Origin: Actinomarinicola tropica
Lineage (GTDB): Bacteria; Actinomycetota; Acidimicrobiia; Acidimicrobiales; SKKL01
Direction of reading: 5' to 3'
DNA: 64,000 nucleotides
Assembly (NCBI RefSeq): GCF_009650215.1
Contig: NZ_CP045851.1
Location: forward strand, 372,001 to 436,000
This document shows positions 34,785 through 45,424 of the stretch, piece by piece. Position 1 is the first letter of the stretch; every line of letters starts with the position of its first letter. Position numbers and translations under genes: made by a program. Under the pieces are notes generated by a model. That model was not told the origin of the DNA. It worked only from the letters and a program-made list of their open reading frames with translations, and did not search any database.

Positions 34785-35222
34785 TCAGCTCGCCCCTCGG
34801 CTCCCGCCACGTTCGATCCTGGTCTTCCGATCGCCGCCGGTTCCGCCGGCCGTCGCCTGGGCGCAGCGGTGGTGGCGGCCTGTCGACGGGGCTCGGTGAC
34901 ACGCCGGGGCGGCCGGTAGCTGCGTCCAAGCCGGGGCGTGCGCCGCTGCCGTGTTGGCCGCGTCGATGATGTGTCGAGGCGGACCCACGGCAGGACCGGC
35001 GGGACCTTCCGTCGGCTCGCTGGACCGCTCGCGGCCAGCGATGGCGGCATTGGAGCGTGGCCGGGGCCACCCGGGTCCGAACAGCTTCATGATCCCTCGT
35101 CGCCCAGGTCGACACGACAGGAACACGACCAGGATACCCACGGCGGAGCGGTGGATCACCCGACGACGCCGGTCGTCGAACTCATCCGCCGGGTCGTGGC
35201 CGACGCGCCACCACCGCTGCAT
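34785..35222 (-). CDS. Hypothetical membrane-anchored protein of the element
   Basis: An open frame of 145 residues from ATG 35222, or 101 from ATG 35090. The longer form has a charged N-terminus (RWWRVGHDPADEFDDRRRR), a membrane helix (SAVGILVVFLS) and a Pro/Ala/His-rich tail. I do not recognise it. Support is mainly its one-base spacing to the next small gene. Codon third positions are less GC-biased than in chromosomal genes. Confidence 0.4.
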   Translation of the reverse strand: MQRWWRVGHDPADEFDDRRRRVIHRSAVGILVVFLSCRPGRRGIMKLFGPGWPRPRSNAAIAGRERSSEPTEGPAGPAVGPPRHIIDAANTAAAHAPAWTQLPAAPACHRAPSTGRHHRCAQATAGGTGGDRKTRIERGGSRGAS

Positions 35223-35320
35223 CTGCCGCTGGGACAGCGGGGGGTCGCACGAGTTCCTGGCGCGGTCACTCGACGCCAGGAGGGGCGGGCGGTTGGGTGA
35301 TCGGTGACCTGCTCCGCCCT

Positions 35321-35827
35321 CTACCGAGTCGGCTGGGTCGATGTCAGGTCGTGGTCGGTGACGTCGAGTCGGCGGTCGTCGATGGCGCCGACCAGTCGTT
35401 CCATGAGGGTGGCGAGCGCTTCGCGTTCGTGTGGTTGGAAGGCGTCGAGGGTCTCGGCGAGGAGGGTGTTGGCTCGTGCTCGGACTCGGGCGTGGAGGTC
35501 GGCGCCGTGGGGGCTCGGGGTGACGAGGACGGCGCGGCCGTCGTGGGGATCGGGTGCGCGTGTGACGAGCCCGCGTTCGTGGAGCTTGGCGATGGCGCGG
35601 GTGGCGGTGGAGGGGTCGACGCGCAGGAGGGCGGCGACCTCGTTCATGCGGACGGGCGCGTTGGTGACGATGAGGTCGAGGGCGTCGGCCTGGGCGACGT
35701 CGAGGGGTGCGTCGGGTTCGTAGAGGTGGGCGCGGACCGCCCCGGTGGAGCCTGCTCGGCGGAGGTCGCGCCACGCCGAACGGATCCGCTCGGCGAGGAG
35801 GGCCGTCTCGTGGTCGGGAGAGGTCAC
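35321..35827 (-). CDS. MarR-family transcriptional regulator
   Basis: A 168-residue winged-helix regulator. The recognition region is APVRMNEVAALLRVDPSTATRAIAKL and the wing is RAPDPHDGRAVLVTPSPHG, both typical of MarR. GTG 35827 is favoured because the region upstream is a promoter/operator. It diverges from the DHA2 efflux gene over a 52-base gap containing a large dyad, so it most likely represses both genes until a toxic ligand binds. Confidence 0.88.
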   Translation of the reverse strand: MTSPDHETALLAERIRSAWRDLRRAGSTGAVRAHLYEPDAPLDVAQADALDLIVTNAPVRMNEVAALLRVDPSTATRAIAKLHERGLVTRAPDPHDGRAVLVTPSPHGADLHARVRARANTLLAETLDAFQPHEREALATLMERLVGAIDDRRLDVTDHDLTSTQPTR

Positions 35828-35843
35828 TCCACGACGATAACAC

Positions 35844-37565
<1,722 letters not shown>

Positions 37566-37594
37566 CCGACAGCAGAGCGACAGGGGCTGGGCAG

Positions 37595-38035
37595 ATGTCG
37601 AGCGTGGTGGTGGGCGTCAAGGACCCCGCCGCACCGGCGGTGCTGCACGCCGCCGCAGATCTTGCCGCAGCGCTCGCCGCGCCGCTGGTCGTCGTGCACG
37701 TCGAGGAACGCAACTGGCTGGTCGACGCCAACGTGGCGGCCGTTGCAGGCGCAGGTGCGGGAGCGTACGTGCTGGCGGCGGCCGAGGTCACGGACCGATG
37801 CCACCTGGACTGCGAGGTGACCCTGGCGGGACACCCGGTTGGGTGGTCGTTCGAGCTGCGGGTGGGGGATCCCGCGACCGAGCTGGCGGCGGCGTCGGCC
37901 CACCACGATGCTCGCTTGGTCGTCGTCGGCAGGCGCCGTCGCCGCCGCCACGGCCCCCACCTGGGGAAGACGACAACGCTCGACCGGCTCGTTGATCGTA
38001 CCGGGGTTCCCGTGGTGGTGGTCCCGCCGCCCTGA
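37595..38035 (+). CDS. Universal stress protein (UspA) domain protein
   Basis: A 146-residue single UspA-like domain. The opening strand SSVVVGVKDP, the ADLAAALAAPLVVVHVEE helix-strand and the final RLVVVGRRRRRRHG ... GVPVVVVPP fit the fold. The nucleotide-loop glycines are partly replaced by an arginine run, so ATP binding is uncertain. ATG 37595 follows a GGGGCTGGG stretch; GTG 37541 would add 18 residues. It probably lies on the efflux transcript. Confidence 0.65.
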   Translation: MSSVVVGVKDPAAPAVLHAAADLAAALAAPLVVVHVEERNWLVDANVAAVAGAGAGAYVLAAAEVTDRCHLDCEVTLAGHPVGWSFELRVGDPATELAAASAHHDARLVVVGRRRRRRHGPHLGKTTTLDRLVDRTGVPVVVVPPP

Positions 38036-38072
38036 GACTGGGGCCCCTTCGTTGGGGCTGTGGCGGTCGTTG

Positions 38073-38948
38073 TCAGGGGAGCGCGTGGCGGGCGATGAGG
38101 GTGGCGCCGCGCCGAGTGTCCTCGTGCAGGACGAAGTGGCCGCCGGGGACCGCGATGAGCTCGGCGTGGGCTCGTTCGGCTTGGGCGGCGAAGATGTCGG
38201 GCAGGAAGGTGTGCTCGCCGGCTGCGATGGTGGTGGGGCAGGTCAGGTCGGCGAGGTGGTCCCAGGCGTCGGCGGCGCCGCCGCCGGAGGCGGAGATCTC
38301 GAGGATCGTGGCTTCGATCTCGGGACGGCACGCGAGGTGCACGCTTCCGGCCTCGACGGTGGTGCCCCAGCGGATGTAGGCGTCGAGGGCTTCGGGTGCG
38401 AGCTGGGACAACGGTTCCTTGGTGCGGTAGCTGGCGGCCATCTCGGCGCGCGACGCGAAGGTCGGACGTCGCCGCCGCGCCGCGGCAGCCATGGGGTTCT
38501 CGGCGTGTTGGGGGAAGACGCCGGCGGGGAACGCGACCGGTTCGGCGAGCAGCATCCGGGTCCACCGCCGAGGGTCGAGGCGATGCACGAGGATCGCGAC
38601 GGCGCCACCGAGCGAGCCGCCGACCACGGCAGCCTCTGGCAGGTCGAGCTGGTCGAGGACCTCGAGGACGTCGATGGCGAGGTGTTCGAACCGGTACGCC
38701 GCCGGTTGGGAGGGAGCGGTGCTGCCGCCGTGGCCGCGCAGGTCGATGGCGATCGGTCGGGCGACCGTCGCGAGGAGCTGGGCGATGGGTTCGTAGAGCC
38801 CGCCGCAGAAGCCGTTGGGGTGCAGGAGGACGACGGGCGGGCCGGTCCCGCCCCAGTCGAGCGTGCGGATGGTGGTGCCAGCCTGGCCGGGCAGGTCGAG
38901 GACCTGGGGTGGTGGCGGCAGGGCTGGGTGGGAGATCGCGGGCGCCAT
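38073..38948 (-). CDS. Alpha/beta hydrolase
   Basis: A 291-residue alpha/beta-fold hydrolase. The oxyanion region is VVLLHPNGFCGG, the nucleophile elbow VVGGSLGG, and the catalytic histidine lies in VPGGHFVLHED near the end. It starts 14 bases after the F420-type oxidoreductase stop and is the last gene of a four-gene minus-strand operon with MaoC and the thiolase/P450 fusion. A carboxylester or lactone substrate is likely, the exact one unknown. Confidence 0.85.
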   Translation of the reverse strand: MAPAISHPALPPPPQVLDLPGQAGTTIRTLDWGGTGPPVVLLHPNGFCGGLYEPIAQLLATVARPIAIDLRGHGGSTAPSQPAAYRFEHLAIDVLEVLDQLDLPEAAVVGGSLGGAVAILVHRLDPRRWTRMLLAEPVAFPAGVFPQHAENPMAAAARRRRPTFASRAEMAASYRTKEPLSQLAPEALDAYIRWGTTVEAGSVHLACRPEIEATILEISASGGGAADAWDHLADLTCPTTIAAGEHTFLPDIFAAQAERAHAELIAVPGGHFVLHEDTRRGATLIARHALP

Positions 38949-38962
38949 GGTGGTCGCGCGTA

Positions 38963-39994
38963 TCAGGGGATGTGCGACAGCGCTTCGGCGATCGGCTTCC
39001 ACCGGGCGAGGTGCTGGGGGTCCTCGGTCCAGGCGATGGCGCCGAAGTAGTTGACGACGCGCGTGGCGATGCCGGCGTAGCGGTCGCCGATGGCGTCGGC
39101 GATGGTGGCCCAGGTTCCTTCGGTGACGAAGTGGCGGAGGATGTCGTCGGTGATGACGGCGCTCATCGCGGCGATGTCGCCGGCCTTCTGGCGTTCCCGG
39201 AGCGCGTCCGTGGTGCCGGGGTGGCCGAGGTCGTCGAAGATGAACGAGTAGTTGGGGGTCGAGCCGTAGAAGGCGATCTGGGTGCGGGCGAGCTCGCGCC
39301 ACCGGTCGCGTTCGTCGGGGGTGTCACCGACGACGAGGAAGGCGGGGACGATGATCTCGAAGTCCTCGAGGTGGCGGCCGGCGCGTTGCGCGCCGGCTGC
39401 GAGCTGGGGGAGGACGGTGTCGGCGAGGTAGGTGCGGGTGTTGAGGGGGTGGACGTGGACGCCGTCGGCGACCTGGCCGGCGAGGCGCAGCATCCACGGG
39501 CTGACCGCGGCGAGGTCGATGGGTGGGTCGGGCGGGCCGATGGGCCCGGGCGACCAGACGGGCGGGAGGAGGGTGAGCTCGTAGTGGTCGCTGTGGTAGT
39601 CGAGCGGGGAGGCGCCGCGGAACGCGTCGAAGCAGGCCCGGACGGCGCCGATGTAGTCGCGGATGCGGGGGCCGGGCGGGTCGAAGGGGGCGTTGTAGCG
39701 GCGTTCGATGTGGGCGCGGACCTGGGTGCCGAGACCGAGCCGGAACCGCCCATCGGTGGCATCGGCGAGCTCCCAGGCGATCTGGGCGGTGACCATGGGG
39801 CTGCGGGGGAACGCCACGGCGATGCCGGTGAGCAGGTCGACGTCGGCGGCGAGGGCGGCGGCCGCGCAGGACAGGTAGGCGGTGCGGCCGGCTTCGGTGA
39901 TGACGAGACCGGCGTGGCCGGTGTCGGCGGCGTGGCGGGCGAGTTGCTGGGCCGCGTGCAGCGGCATGCCGCCGGTCATGAGGTCGAGCTTCAC
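38963..39994 (-). CDS. LLM-class F420-dependent oxidoreductase
   Basis: A 343-residue luciferase-like TIM-barrel protein. The N-terminus (KLDLMTGGMPLHAAQQLARH), TGIAVAFPRSPMVTAQIAWEL and DGRFRLGLGTQVRAHIERRY match the actinobacterial F420-binding subgroup. It would transfer hydride between F420 and a carbonyl or alkene substrate. The GTG start overlaps the P450-fusion stop (GTGA), showing operon coupling. Confidence 0.9.
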   Translation of the reverse strand: MKLDLMTGGMPLHAAQQLARHAADTGHAGLVITEAGRTAYLSCAAAALAADVDLLTGIAVAFPRSPMVTAQIAWELADATDGRFRLGLGTQVRAHIERRYNAPFDPPGPRIRDYIGAVRACFDAFRGASPLDYHSDHYELTLLPPVWSPGPIGPPDPPIDLAAVSPWMLRLAGQVADGVHVHPLNTRTYLADTVLPQLAAGAQRAGRHLEDFEIIVPAFLVVGDTPDERDRWRELARTQIAFYGSTPNYSFIFDDLGHPGTTDALRERQKAGDIAAMSAVITDDILRHFVTEGTWATIADAIGDRYAGIATRVVNYFGAIAWTEDPQHLARWKPIAEALSHIP

Positions 39995-41937
39995 GGCTTT
40001 GCCTGCCGGGCGGTGAACGCGAACCGCAGGCTGCGCGGCCCGCGTACCGGGCCGGCGGACCAGGTGACCGCGTTGAGGTCGGTGAGCGTGAAGTCGGGGA
40101 TGCGTTCGAGCCAGCTCTGCACCGCGACCCGCAGCTCCATGCGGGCCAGGTTGGAGCCGAGGCAGCGGTGGATGCCCACCCCGAACGCGAAGTGCCGGTT
40201 GACCTCGCGGTCGAGGACGACGTCGTCGGGACGGTCGAAGACCTCGGGGTCGCGGTTGGCGGCCGGGGACGGCAGCAACAGCCGGTCGCCGGTGCGCATC
40301 GGGCAGCGACCGATCTCGGTGTCTTCGACGACTTCGCGGGCCATGGTCACGGGGGCGAACACGCGGAGGAACTCCTCGGTGGCGGTGTGGATCAGCGTCG
40401 GGTCGTCGATGAGTCGTTGGCGGTTGTCAGGGTGGGTGGCGAGGTGCAGCAGGGACGCGCCGATCGCCGACCAGGTGGTGTCGATCCCGGCGAGGAGCAG
40501 CTGGATGCAGACGCCGAGGATCTCCTGGTCGGTGAGGGGACGCCCGTCGGGCATGCGGGCGTCGAGGAGGCGGGTGATGATGTCGTCGCGGGGTGCGGTC
40601 CGATGGTCCTCGAGGTGGCCGGCGAGGTAGCCGCCGATCTCGAAGATCGCGTCGAGCACCCCGTCGCCGGCGAGGGGGCTCTCCTCGATGAGGCGGTGGA
40701 TGCAGTCGCGGAACTTGGCGTGGTCGCTGCCGGGGATGCCGAGCATCCGGGTGATGACCTTGATGGGGACGTGTTGCGCGTCGTCGAGGAACCCGTCGAT
40801 GAGCTCGTCGGCCATGGCTTTGGTGATGGGTTCGTAGGCGGCGACGACGGCGGGCAAGAAGACGGGCGGGAGGAGCCGGCGGATGTCGGTGTGATAGGGG
40901 GGGTCCTCGGTGGGTTCGACGATGAACTGGGTGAGGTCCATGGGCGGGATGAGCTTGATCCCGTCGCTTCCGAACCCCTCGACGACGCCGATCAGGGTGA
41001 GGATGCGGGTCATGGCGCCGGTCGCGCCGTTGCGGAGCAGCATCTTGGCCTGATCGGTGTTGGGCACGAACGCCCGTTGGACCGCGTCGGCCTCGATGGC
41101 GCGGGTCGGGTGCCCGGCAGCGGCGAGTTGCGCGGTCCAGGCATCGATGGTCGGGACCCGGTGGACGGAGCGGGGCGGGAGGTAGGTGTGATCGGAGCTG
41201 TAGCCGCCGTGGAGGAGCACGCCGTTGCGTTCGATGCGCCGCGCGTGGTGGGGGTCGGTGAGGAGCTCGACGCGGGTGTACCGCAGCCGGGTGGGGGTGG
41301 TCAGCTCCTCGGGCGTGGCGGCGTTCGGGAACCACGACAGGTCGGGGTGGCGGGCGGCGACGGCGGTGGCCGGCGCCATGAACGCACCCAGGAAGCGCCG
41401 TTGCTCGTCGAGGGTCCGCCCGGCCTGGTGGGCCACCGCGGACTCGAGGATGGGGTAGAGGAACGGCGGCGCAGCGAGGCCGGCGGCGACCTCGGCCGGT
41501 GAGGCGCCGAGGCGTTGGTCGCCGATCTCGGTGTCCTCGCCGTCGGGGTCGGCGGCGGCCTTCGGCGGCACGCCCTGCTTGCGGGCCCGGCGGGCCGAGG
41601 CCCTGGCCTCGGCGATGAGGGCCACATCGCAGCGCCCCTCGAGGATGTCGGCGCCGAGCACCCCGATCAGCCACTGCGGCGTGTTACCGCCGATGGTGGA
41701 GGACAGGTGCCGGCGGGCGCCGAGGCCGAGCGCGGCGTCGAGGCTTCGGGCGGAGTGCTCGGTGCGCGGGGCGAGCACGCCGGGCATGGCGATGGTGTCC
41801 GGGGCCAGCCCCCCGCCGGCGTCGGCGAGGGCGAGGCGGGTCGCCTCGGCGGCGAGGGTGATCCGGTCGACCAGGTCGCCGTCGCGGTTGGTGACCTTGC
41901 CGCCGCCGACCAGGACCGGTGTGCGGTCGATGCTCAC
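39991..41937 (-). CDS. Thiolase N-lobe / cytochrome P450 fusion protein
   Basis: A 648-residue chimera. Residues 1-228 match the N-terminal lobe of thiolase-like acetyltransferases (VLVGGGKVTN, GGNTPQWL, GRCDVALIAEA). Residues 229-330 match neither half clearly. From about 345 the P450 core is complete: DPPYHTDIRRLL, I-helix AGIDTT (483-488), K-helix ExxR (E522-R525) and heme loop FAFGVGIHRCLG with ligand C592. The thiolase C-lobe and the P450 N-terminus are missing. GTG 41937 overlaps the MaoC stop. It could be a decayed fusion of two or three genes or a real multidomain enzyme. The P450 half may still bind heme. Confidence 0.82.
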   Translation of the reverse strand: MSIDRTPVLVGGGKVTNRDGDLVDRITLAAEATRLALADAGGGLAPDTIAMPGVLAPRTEHSARSLDAALGLGARRHLSSTIGGNTPQWLIGVLGADILEGRCDVALIAEARASARRARKQGVPPKAAADPDGEDTEIGDQRLGASPAEVAAGLAAPPFLYPILESAVAHQAGRTLDEQRRFLGAFMAPATAVAARHPDLSWFPNAATPEELTTPTRLRYTRVELLTDPHHARRIERNGVLLHGGYSSDHTYLPPRSVHRVPTIDAWTAQLAAAGHPTRAIEADAVQRAFVPNTDQAKMLLRNGATGAMTRILTLIGVVEGFGSDGIKLIPPMDLTQFIVEPTEDPPYHTDIRRLLPPVFLPAVVAAYEPITKAMADELIDGFLDDAQHVPIKVITRMLGIPGSDHAKFRDCIHRLIEESPLAGDGVLDAIFEIGGYLAGHLEDHRTAPRDDIITRLLDARMPDGRPLTDQEILGVCIQLLLAGIDTTWSAIGASLLHLATHPDNRQRLIDDPTLIHTATEEFLRVFAPVTMAREVVEDTEIGRCPMRTGDRLLLPSPAANRDPEVFDRPDDVVLDREVNRHFAFGVGIHRCLGSNLARMELRVAVQSWLERIPDFTLTDLNAVTWSAGPVRGPRSLRFAFTARQAKP

Positions 41938-42773
41938 CGGTGCGTGGTCCGGGCCTGGCTCAGCACCACGTTGCCCTTCTGGGTCGAGGCCTCGACGACG
42001 GCGCCGTCACCCTCCCGCCAGATCTTGGTGACGATCGTGTCCTCGGGCCACACCTGGTCGGCGAAGCGGCCCTCGAGGGTGCCGAACGCGTCGACGTCGC
42101 CGTCGAACACGCCGGCCAGCACCGCCCGGCCGACGAAGCCGAACGTGCACAGCCCATGGTTGAACGGCGCGTCATACCCGGCCATCTTGGCGAACTCGGG
42201 GTCGATGTGCAGCGGGTTGCGGTCGCCGGAGAGCCGGTAGATCGCGGCCTGCTCGGCCCGGGTACCGTACTCGATCACCACGTCGGGATCGCGGTCCGGC
42301 GGCTCGTTCTTGCCGGCCGTGGACGGTCCCCGCTCGCCGCCGAACCCGCCCGCACCCCGGACGAATAAGGTGGCGGCCACGGTGAACAGATCCCCGTCGC
42401 TGTCTTGTGCCGTGCCCTCGAAGCCGATCACTGCCGCCTTGCCCTTGTCCCACACATCGGTGATGCGGCCGTTGATCTCGACCTCGGCCCGCGGCGGAAG
42501 GGTGCGGTGCAGGGTGACCGACTGCTCGCCGTGGAGGATCATCGCCGGGTTTACCTCCACCTCGCCGAACACCCCACCCATGGCCATGAGGCCGGGGATG
42601 ACGCCGTAGGTGGGCAAGACGACCGGCCCGCGTCCCTCGTAGAGGAAGTCGAGGTCCTCCGGGGGGCGCGCGCCCACGCCGAGGGCGTACAGCATTACGT
42701 CCTTCTCGCTCCAGGAGGCGGAGACTGGCGCCAACCGGTGTCCGACGAGGTCCGAGGAGAGTGGTCGAGCCAT
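41934..42773 (-). CDS. MaoC-family double-hotdog enoyl-CoA hydratase
   Basis: A 279-residue R-specific hydratase 2. An N-terminal hotdog lacking catalytic residues is followed by the C-terminal hotdog with GDRNPLHIDPEFA and FNHGLCTFGFVGR, the hydratase-2 motif containing the Asp/His pair. It would hydrate trans-2-enoyl-CoA in beta-oxidation of branched or ring-derived acids. ATG 42773 is preceded by a CAGACT hexamer 6 bases upstream and no ribosome site. It is first in the operon MaoC, thiolase/P450, LLM, hydrolase. Confidence 0.9.
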   Translation of the reverse strand: MARPLSSDLVGHRLAPVSASWSEKDVMLYALGVGARPPEDLDFLYEGRGPVVLPTYGVIPGLMAMGGVFGEVEVNPAMILHGEQSVTLHRTLPPRAEVEINGRITDVWDKGKAAVIGFEGTAQDSDGDLFTVAATLFVRGAGGFGGERGPSTAGKNEPPDRDPDVVIEYGTRAEQAAIYRLSGDRNPLHIDPEFAKMAGYDAPFNHGLCTFGFVGRAVLAGVFDGDVDAFGTLEGRFADQVWPEDTIVTKIWREGDGAVVEASTQKGNVVLSQARTTHR

Positions 42774-42799
42774 GCAGGGAGTCTGGCTTCCTGGGGCGG

Positions 42800-43066
42800 T
42801 GACTGCAAGACACTGCCTCGGACCTGTATCACCGCACCTGTCGCACCAGTGCGTAACCACCGTCGCTCCCGCCGCGACCAGCTTGCCGGCCGCCGGGTTG
42901 GCGGCCACGTAATCGATCAGATTCGCCTCGCCGAGCTGGGCGCCGTCTCGCCGGGGTGGGCGCCGATCAGGCGCTGGACCAGACCGTGGGCGCCGAGGCG
43001 CTCGACCATGTCTTCCGGGCTGCGCACATGGTCGGTCGTGTTCGCGATCTCGGCCGTCAGTTCGTG
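42800..43066 (-). pseudogene. Possible gene remnant upstream of MaoC
   Basis: The 360 bases between MaoC and the SDR gene hold no intact gene. On the minus strand two GC3-rich segments read as protein in different frames: RRFHELTAEIANTTDHVRSP through IGAHPGETA, then QLGEANLIDYVAANPAAGKL. A frameshift near 42945 would join them. This looks like a decayed coding region, though the evidence is only codon bias. Confidence 0.3.
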
Positions 43067-43133
43067 AAATCGCCGACGAAGGCCGTGATCAGCGGGACGG
43101 TGACGAACACCACCACGGTGTCGGTCACGGTCG

Positions 43134-44030
43134 CTACCGGTTCACGACGTTGAGGAGTTGGCCGATCTCCTCGTTGGCGTTGTCAGGGACGATCAGGTCC
43201 TCGAGCGACGCGATGGCGTCCCAGTTGTCGCGCACCTGCTCGGGCGTGAGGTCCTTGGAGTAGTACCCGAGCGGCTCGGCGACCACGACCCGGCTCACCC
43301 GGCCACCGGCGACGGACAGGATCTGGCCCGTGACGTCGCACTGGTCGGAGGCCAGGTACACCACCACCGGGGACACCTTCTCCGGGTCGAGGGAGTCCGC
43401 CATGGGGCCGAGGAGATCCTCGGTCATCCGGGTCCGCGCGCCGGGCGCGATCACGTTCGCCAACACGTTGCGCTTGTGGCCTTCCTGGGCGAGGGCCTTG
43501 GTGAAGCCGACCAGGCCCATCTTCGCCGCCCCGTAGTTGGTCTGCCCGAAGTTCCCGAACAGCCCCGCAGCGGAGCTGGTGTTCACGACCCGCCCGTAGC
43601 CCTGCTCTCGCATGAGCTTCCAGGCGGGCAGGGTCACCCAGAACGCGCCGTACAGATGGACCTGCAGCACCGGGTCGAGCAGGTCGGGCGTGAGGTTGTG
43701 GAAGGCCTTGTCCCGCAGGATGCCGGCGTTGTTGACCACGATGTCGACGCGGCCGAAGGCATCGAGCGCCGTCTGCACGATGGCCTCGCCGCCCTCCTGG
43801 CTGGCGACCGAGTCGGTGTTGGCCACTGCTTCGCCGCCGGCGCTCTTGATCTCGTCGGCCACCTGCTGGGCCGGGCCCGCGTCGGCACCGGTGCCGTCGA
43901 CGGTCCCGCCGAGGTCGTTGACCACGATCCTCGCGCCCCGAGCCGCGAGCTGCAGCGCGTGCTGGCGACCGAGCCCGTGGCCGGCGCCCGTCACGATCGC
44001 CACCCGTCCGTCGAATCCGATGTCCGTCAT
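43134..44030 (-). CDS. Short-chain dehydrogenase (3-hydroxyacyl-CoA dehydrogenase-like)
   Basis: A 298-residue SDR of the multifunctional-enzyme-2 type. Cofactor loop TGAGHGLGR (14-22), the NDLGG segment, NNAG and the catalytic NYGAAKMG (Tyr-Lys) are present, and the C-terminus is about 50 residues longer than in simple SDRs. ATG 44030 is chosen over the upstream one because AAGGA precedes it. It probably oxidises 3-hydroxyacyl-CoA after the MaoC step. It diverges from the acyl-CoA dehydrogenase, an arrangement repeated at 52.5-54.8 kb. Confidence 0.9.
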   Translation of the reverse strand: MTDIGFDGRVAIVTGAGHGLGRQHALQLAARGARIVVNDLGGTVDGTGADAGPAQQVADEIKSAGGEAVANTDSVASQEGGEAIVQTALDAFGRVDIVVNNAGILRDKAFHNLTPDLLDPVLQVHLYGAFWVTLPAWKLMREQGYGRVVNTSSAAGLFGNFGQTNYGAAKMGLVGFTKALAQEGHKRNVLANVIAPGARTRMTEDLLGPMADSLDPEKVSPVVVYLASDQCDVTGQILSVAGGRVSRVVVAEPLGYYSKDLTPEQVRDNWDAIASLEDLIVPDNANEEIGQLLNVVNR

Positions 44031-44158
44031 CTCGTCCTTCCCGGCCGGGGCGGGTCCCCAGCACATATGACAGCTGGGATCCTATGTCCTATCGTGGCGC
44101 CCACATCCGAGCCCGACCCTGCCGGCGGGCACCGGAGCGATCGAAACAGGAGGACGAG

Positions 44159-45424
44159 ATGACCTTGGTCGGCCCGGCGAGGGTGCGCGAGGAAGCGGAG
44201 TCGTGGTTCCGCGAGAACTGGGATCCGGAGATCCCGCTCGGTCACTGGTGGGAGCGCCTCGCCGACAGCGGTTGGGGGTTCCCGACCTGGCCGGAGCGGT
44301 GGTTCGGCCGGGGGCTCAGCACCGACCAGGCCAAGCAGGTCGAGGCCGCCCGTGCCGCGGTCGGGGCCGTCGGCCCGCCCAGCGGGATCGGCGTGATGAT
44401 GGCGGGGCCCACCATCATCGACCACGGCACCGAGGAGCAGTGTCAGCGGTTCCTGCCGGACATGGTCACTGGCAAGGATGTCTGGTGCCAGCTGTTCTCC
44501 GAGCCGGGCGCGGGGTCGGACCTGGCCGGGCTGCAGGCCCGCGCCGAGCGCGACGGCGACGAGTGGGTCGTCAACGGACAGAAGGTGTGGACGTCGGGCG
44601 CCCAGTTCTCCAAGTGGGGGATCCTCATCGCCCGCACCTCGGTCGACGTGCCCAAGCACGAGGGCATCACCTTCTTCGTGATCGACATGGACCAGCCCGG
44701 CATCGAGGTCCGACCGCTGAAGGAGATGACCGGCGGCGCCACGTTCAACGAGGTCTTCATGACCGATGCTCGCGTGCCGCACGCCAACGTCATCGGTGAG
44801 CCCAACCGAGGTTGGGGCGTGGCCGTGACGACGCTCACCCACGAGCGCAACTCCCTCGGCGCCTCCGGCATGGCCAACGCCGCCGGTGGGGTGATGATCG
44901 GGCGCAACGACCTCGACCGCCCGGCGGGGCGCCGCAGCAGCGGCGGAGGCGAGATGGCCGGGATGGCCGCCGCCTTCGGTGGCGGGGGCGCCATGATCGC
45001 CGGTCTGCCCGCCCTCGTCGGCCGCGGAGACGACAAGGTGCTGCGCGACAAGGTGATGCGCATCTACACCCTGATGGAGATCACCCGCTACACGAGCCTG
45101 CGGGTCCAGGCCGCCAAGGCGGCCGGCCGGGGCCCGGGCCCGGAGGTCTCCACCGGGAAGCTGGTTGCCTCCGAGCTGGTCCGCCAGCTGCGCGACGTCG
45201 GTCTCGAAGCGCTCGGACCCCACGGCCAGCTCATGGGTGACGACACGCCCCTCGGCGGGATGCTCCAGCAGCTGGCGCTGTTCAGCCCAGCCATCTCCAT
45301 CGCCGGTGGATCGGATCAGATCCAGCGCAACATCATCGGCGAGCGGGTCCTCGGGCTGCCAGGCGAGCCCCGCGTCGACAAGGACGTGCCCTTCGCCGAC
45401 CTGAAGGTGGGTACCCAGCGATGA
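44159..45424 (+). CDS. Acyl-CoA dehydrogenase
   Basis: A 421-residue FAD-dependent acyl-CoA dehydrogenase. QLFSEPGAGSDLAGL and NGQKVWTSGA mark the flavin/substrate region, and GGSDQIQRNIIGERVLGLP the C-terminal FAD-binding end. The N-terminus (WFRENWDPEIPLGHWWERLA, SGWGFPTWPE) is shared with the second copy at 53.5 kb. AGGAGGACGAG provides the ribosome site. It is first in an overlapping operon with hydrolase, DUF35 and thiolase-like genes, so it probably performs the first dehydrogenation of a CoA thioester. Confidence 0.93.
   Translation: MTLVGPARVREEAESWFRENWDPEIPLGHWWERLADSGWGFPTWPERWFGRGLSTDQAKQVEAARAAVGAVGPPSGIGVMMAGPTIIDHGTEEQCQRFLPDMVTGKDVWCQLFSEPGAGSDLAGLQARAERDGDEWVVNGQKVWTSGAQFSKWGILIARTSVDVPKHEGITFFVIDMDQPGIEVRPLKEMTGGATFNEVFMTDARVPHANVIGEPNRGWGVAVTTLTHERNSLGASGMANAAGGVMIGRNDLDRPAGRRSSGGGEMAGMAAAFGGGGAMIAGLPALVGRGDDKVLRDKVMRIYTLMEITRYTSLRVQAAKAAGRGPGPEVSTGKLVASELVRQLRDVGLEALGPHGQLMGDDTPLGGMLQQLALFSPAISIAGGSDQIQRNIIGERVLGLPGEPRVDKDVPFADLKVGTQR

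Larger units (their letters stand above)
32403..35222. mobile_element. Probable integrated element next to tRNA-fMet (left end)
   Basis: A tyrosine integrase reads toward the tRNA 3' end and is preceded by three tightly spaced genes of unknown function, the usual left end of an integrative element or island. No replication or transfer gene and no second copy of the tRNA 3' end were found, so the right boundary is unknown. It may lie beyond 35.2 kb, in which case the drug-efflux and catabolic genes would be cargo. Confidence 0.45.

Noticed and set aside
33685-35115. Open frame extending the integrase upstream to nearly 900 codons
   Set aside because: The added part is Pro/Arg-rich low complexity; the integrase ATG has an excellent ribosome site and family-typical N-terminus.
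43065-43135. Tiny minus-strand frame with a hydrophobic core after the SDR stop (VVVFVTVPLITAFVGDF)
   Set aside because: Only about 24 codons, no supporting start signal or neighbour spacing.
42956-43153. Plus-strand open frame of 65 codons in the MaoC-SDR gap
   Set aside because: No ribosome site; overlaps the SDR stop; the opposite strand shows better codon bias.
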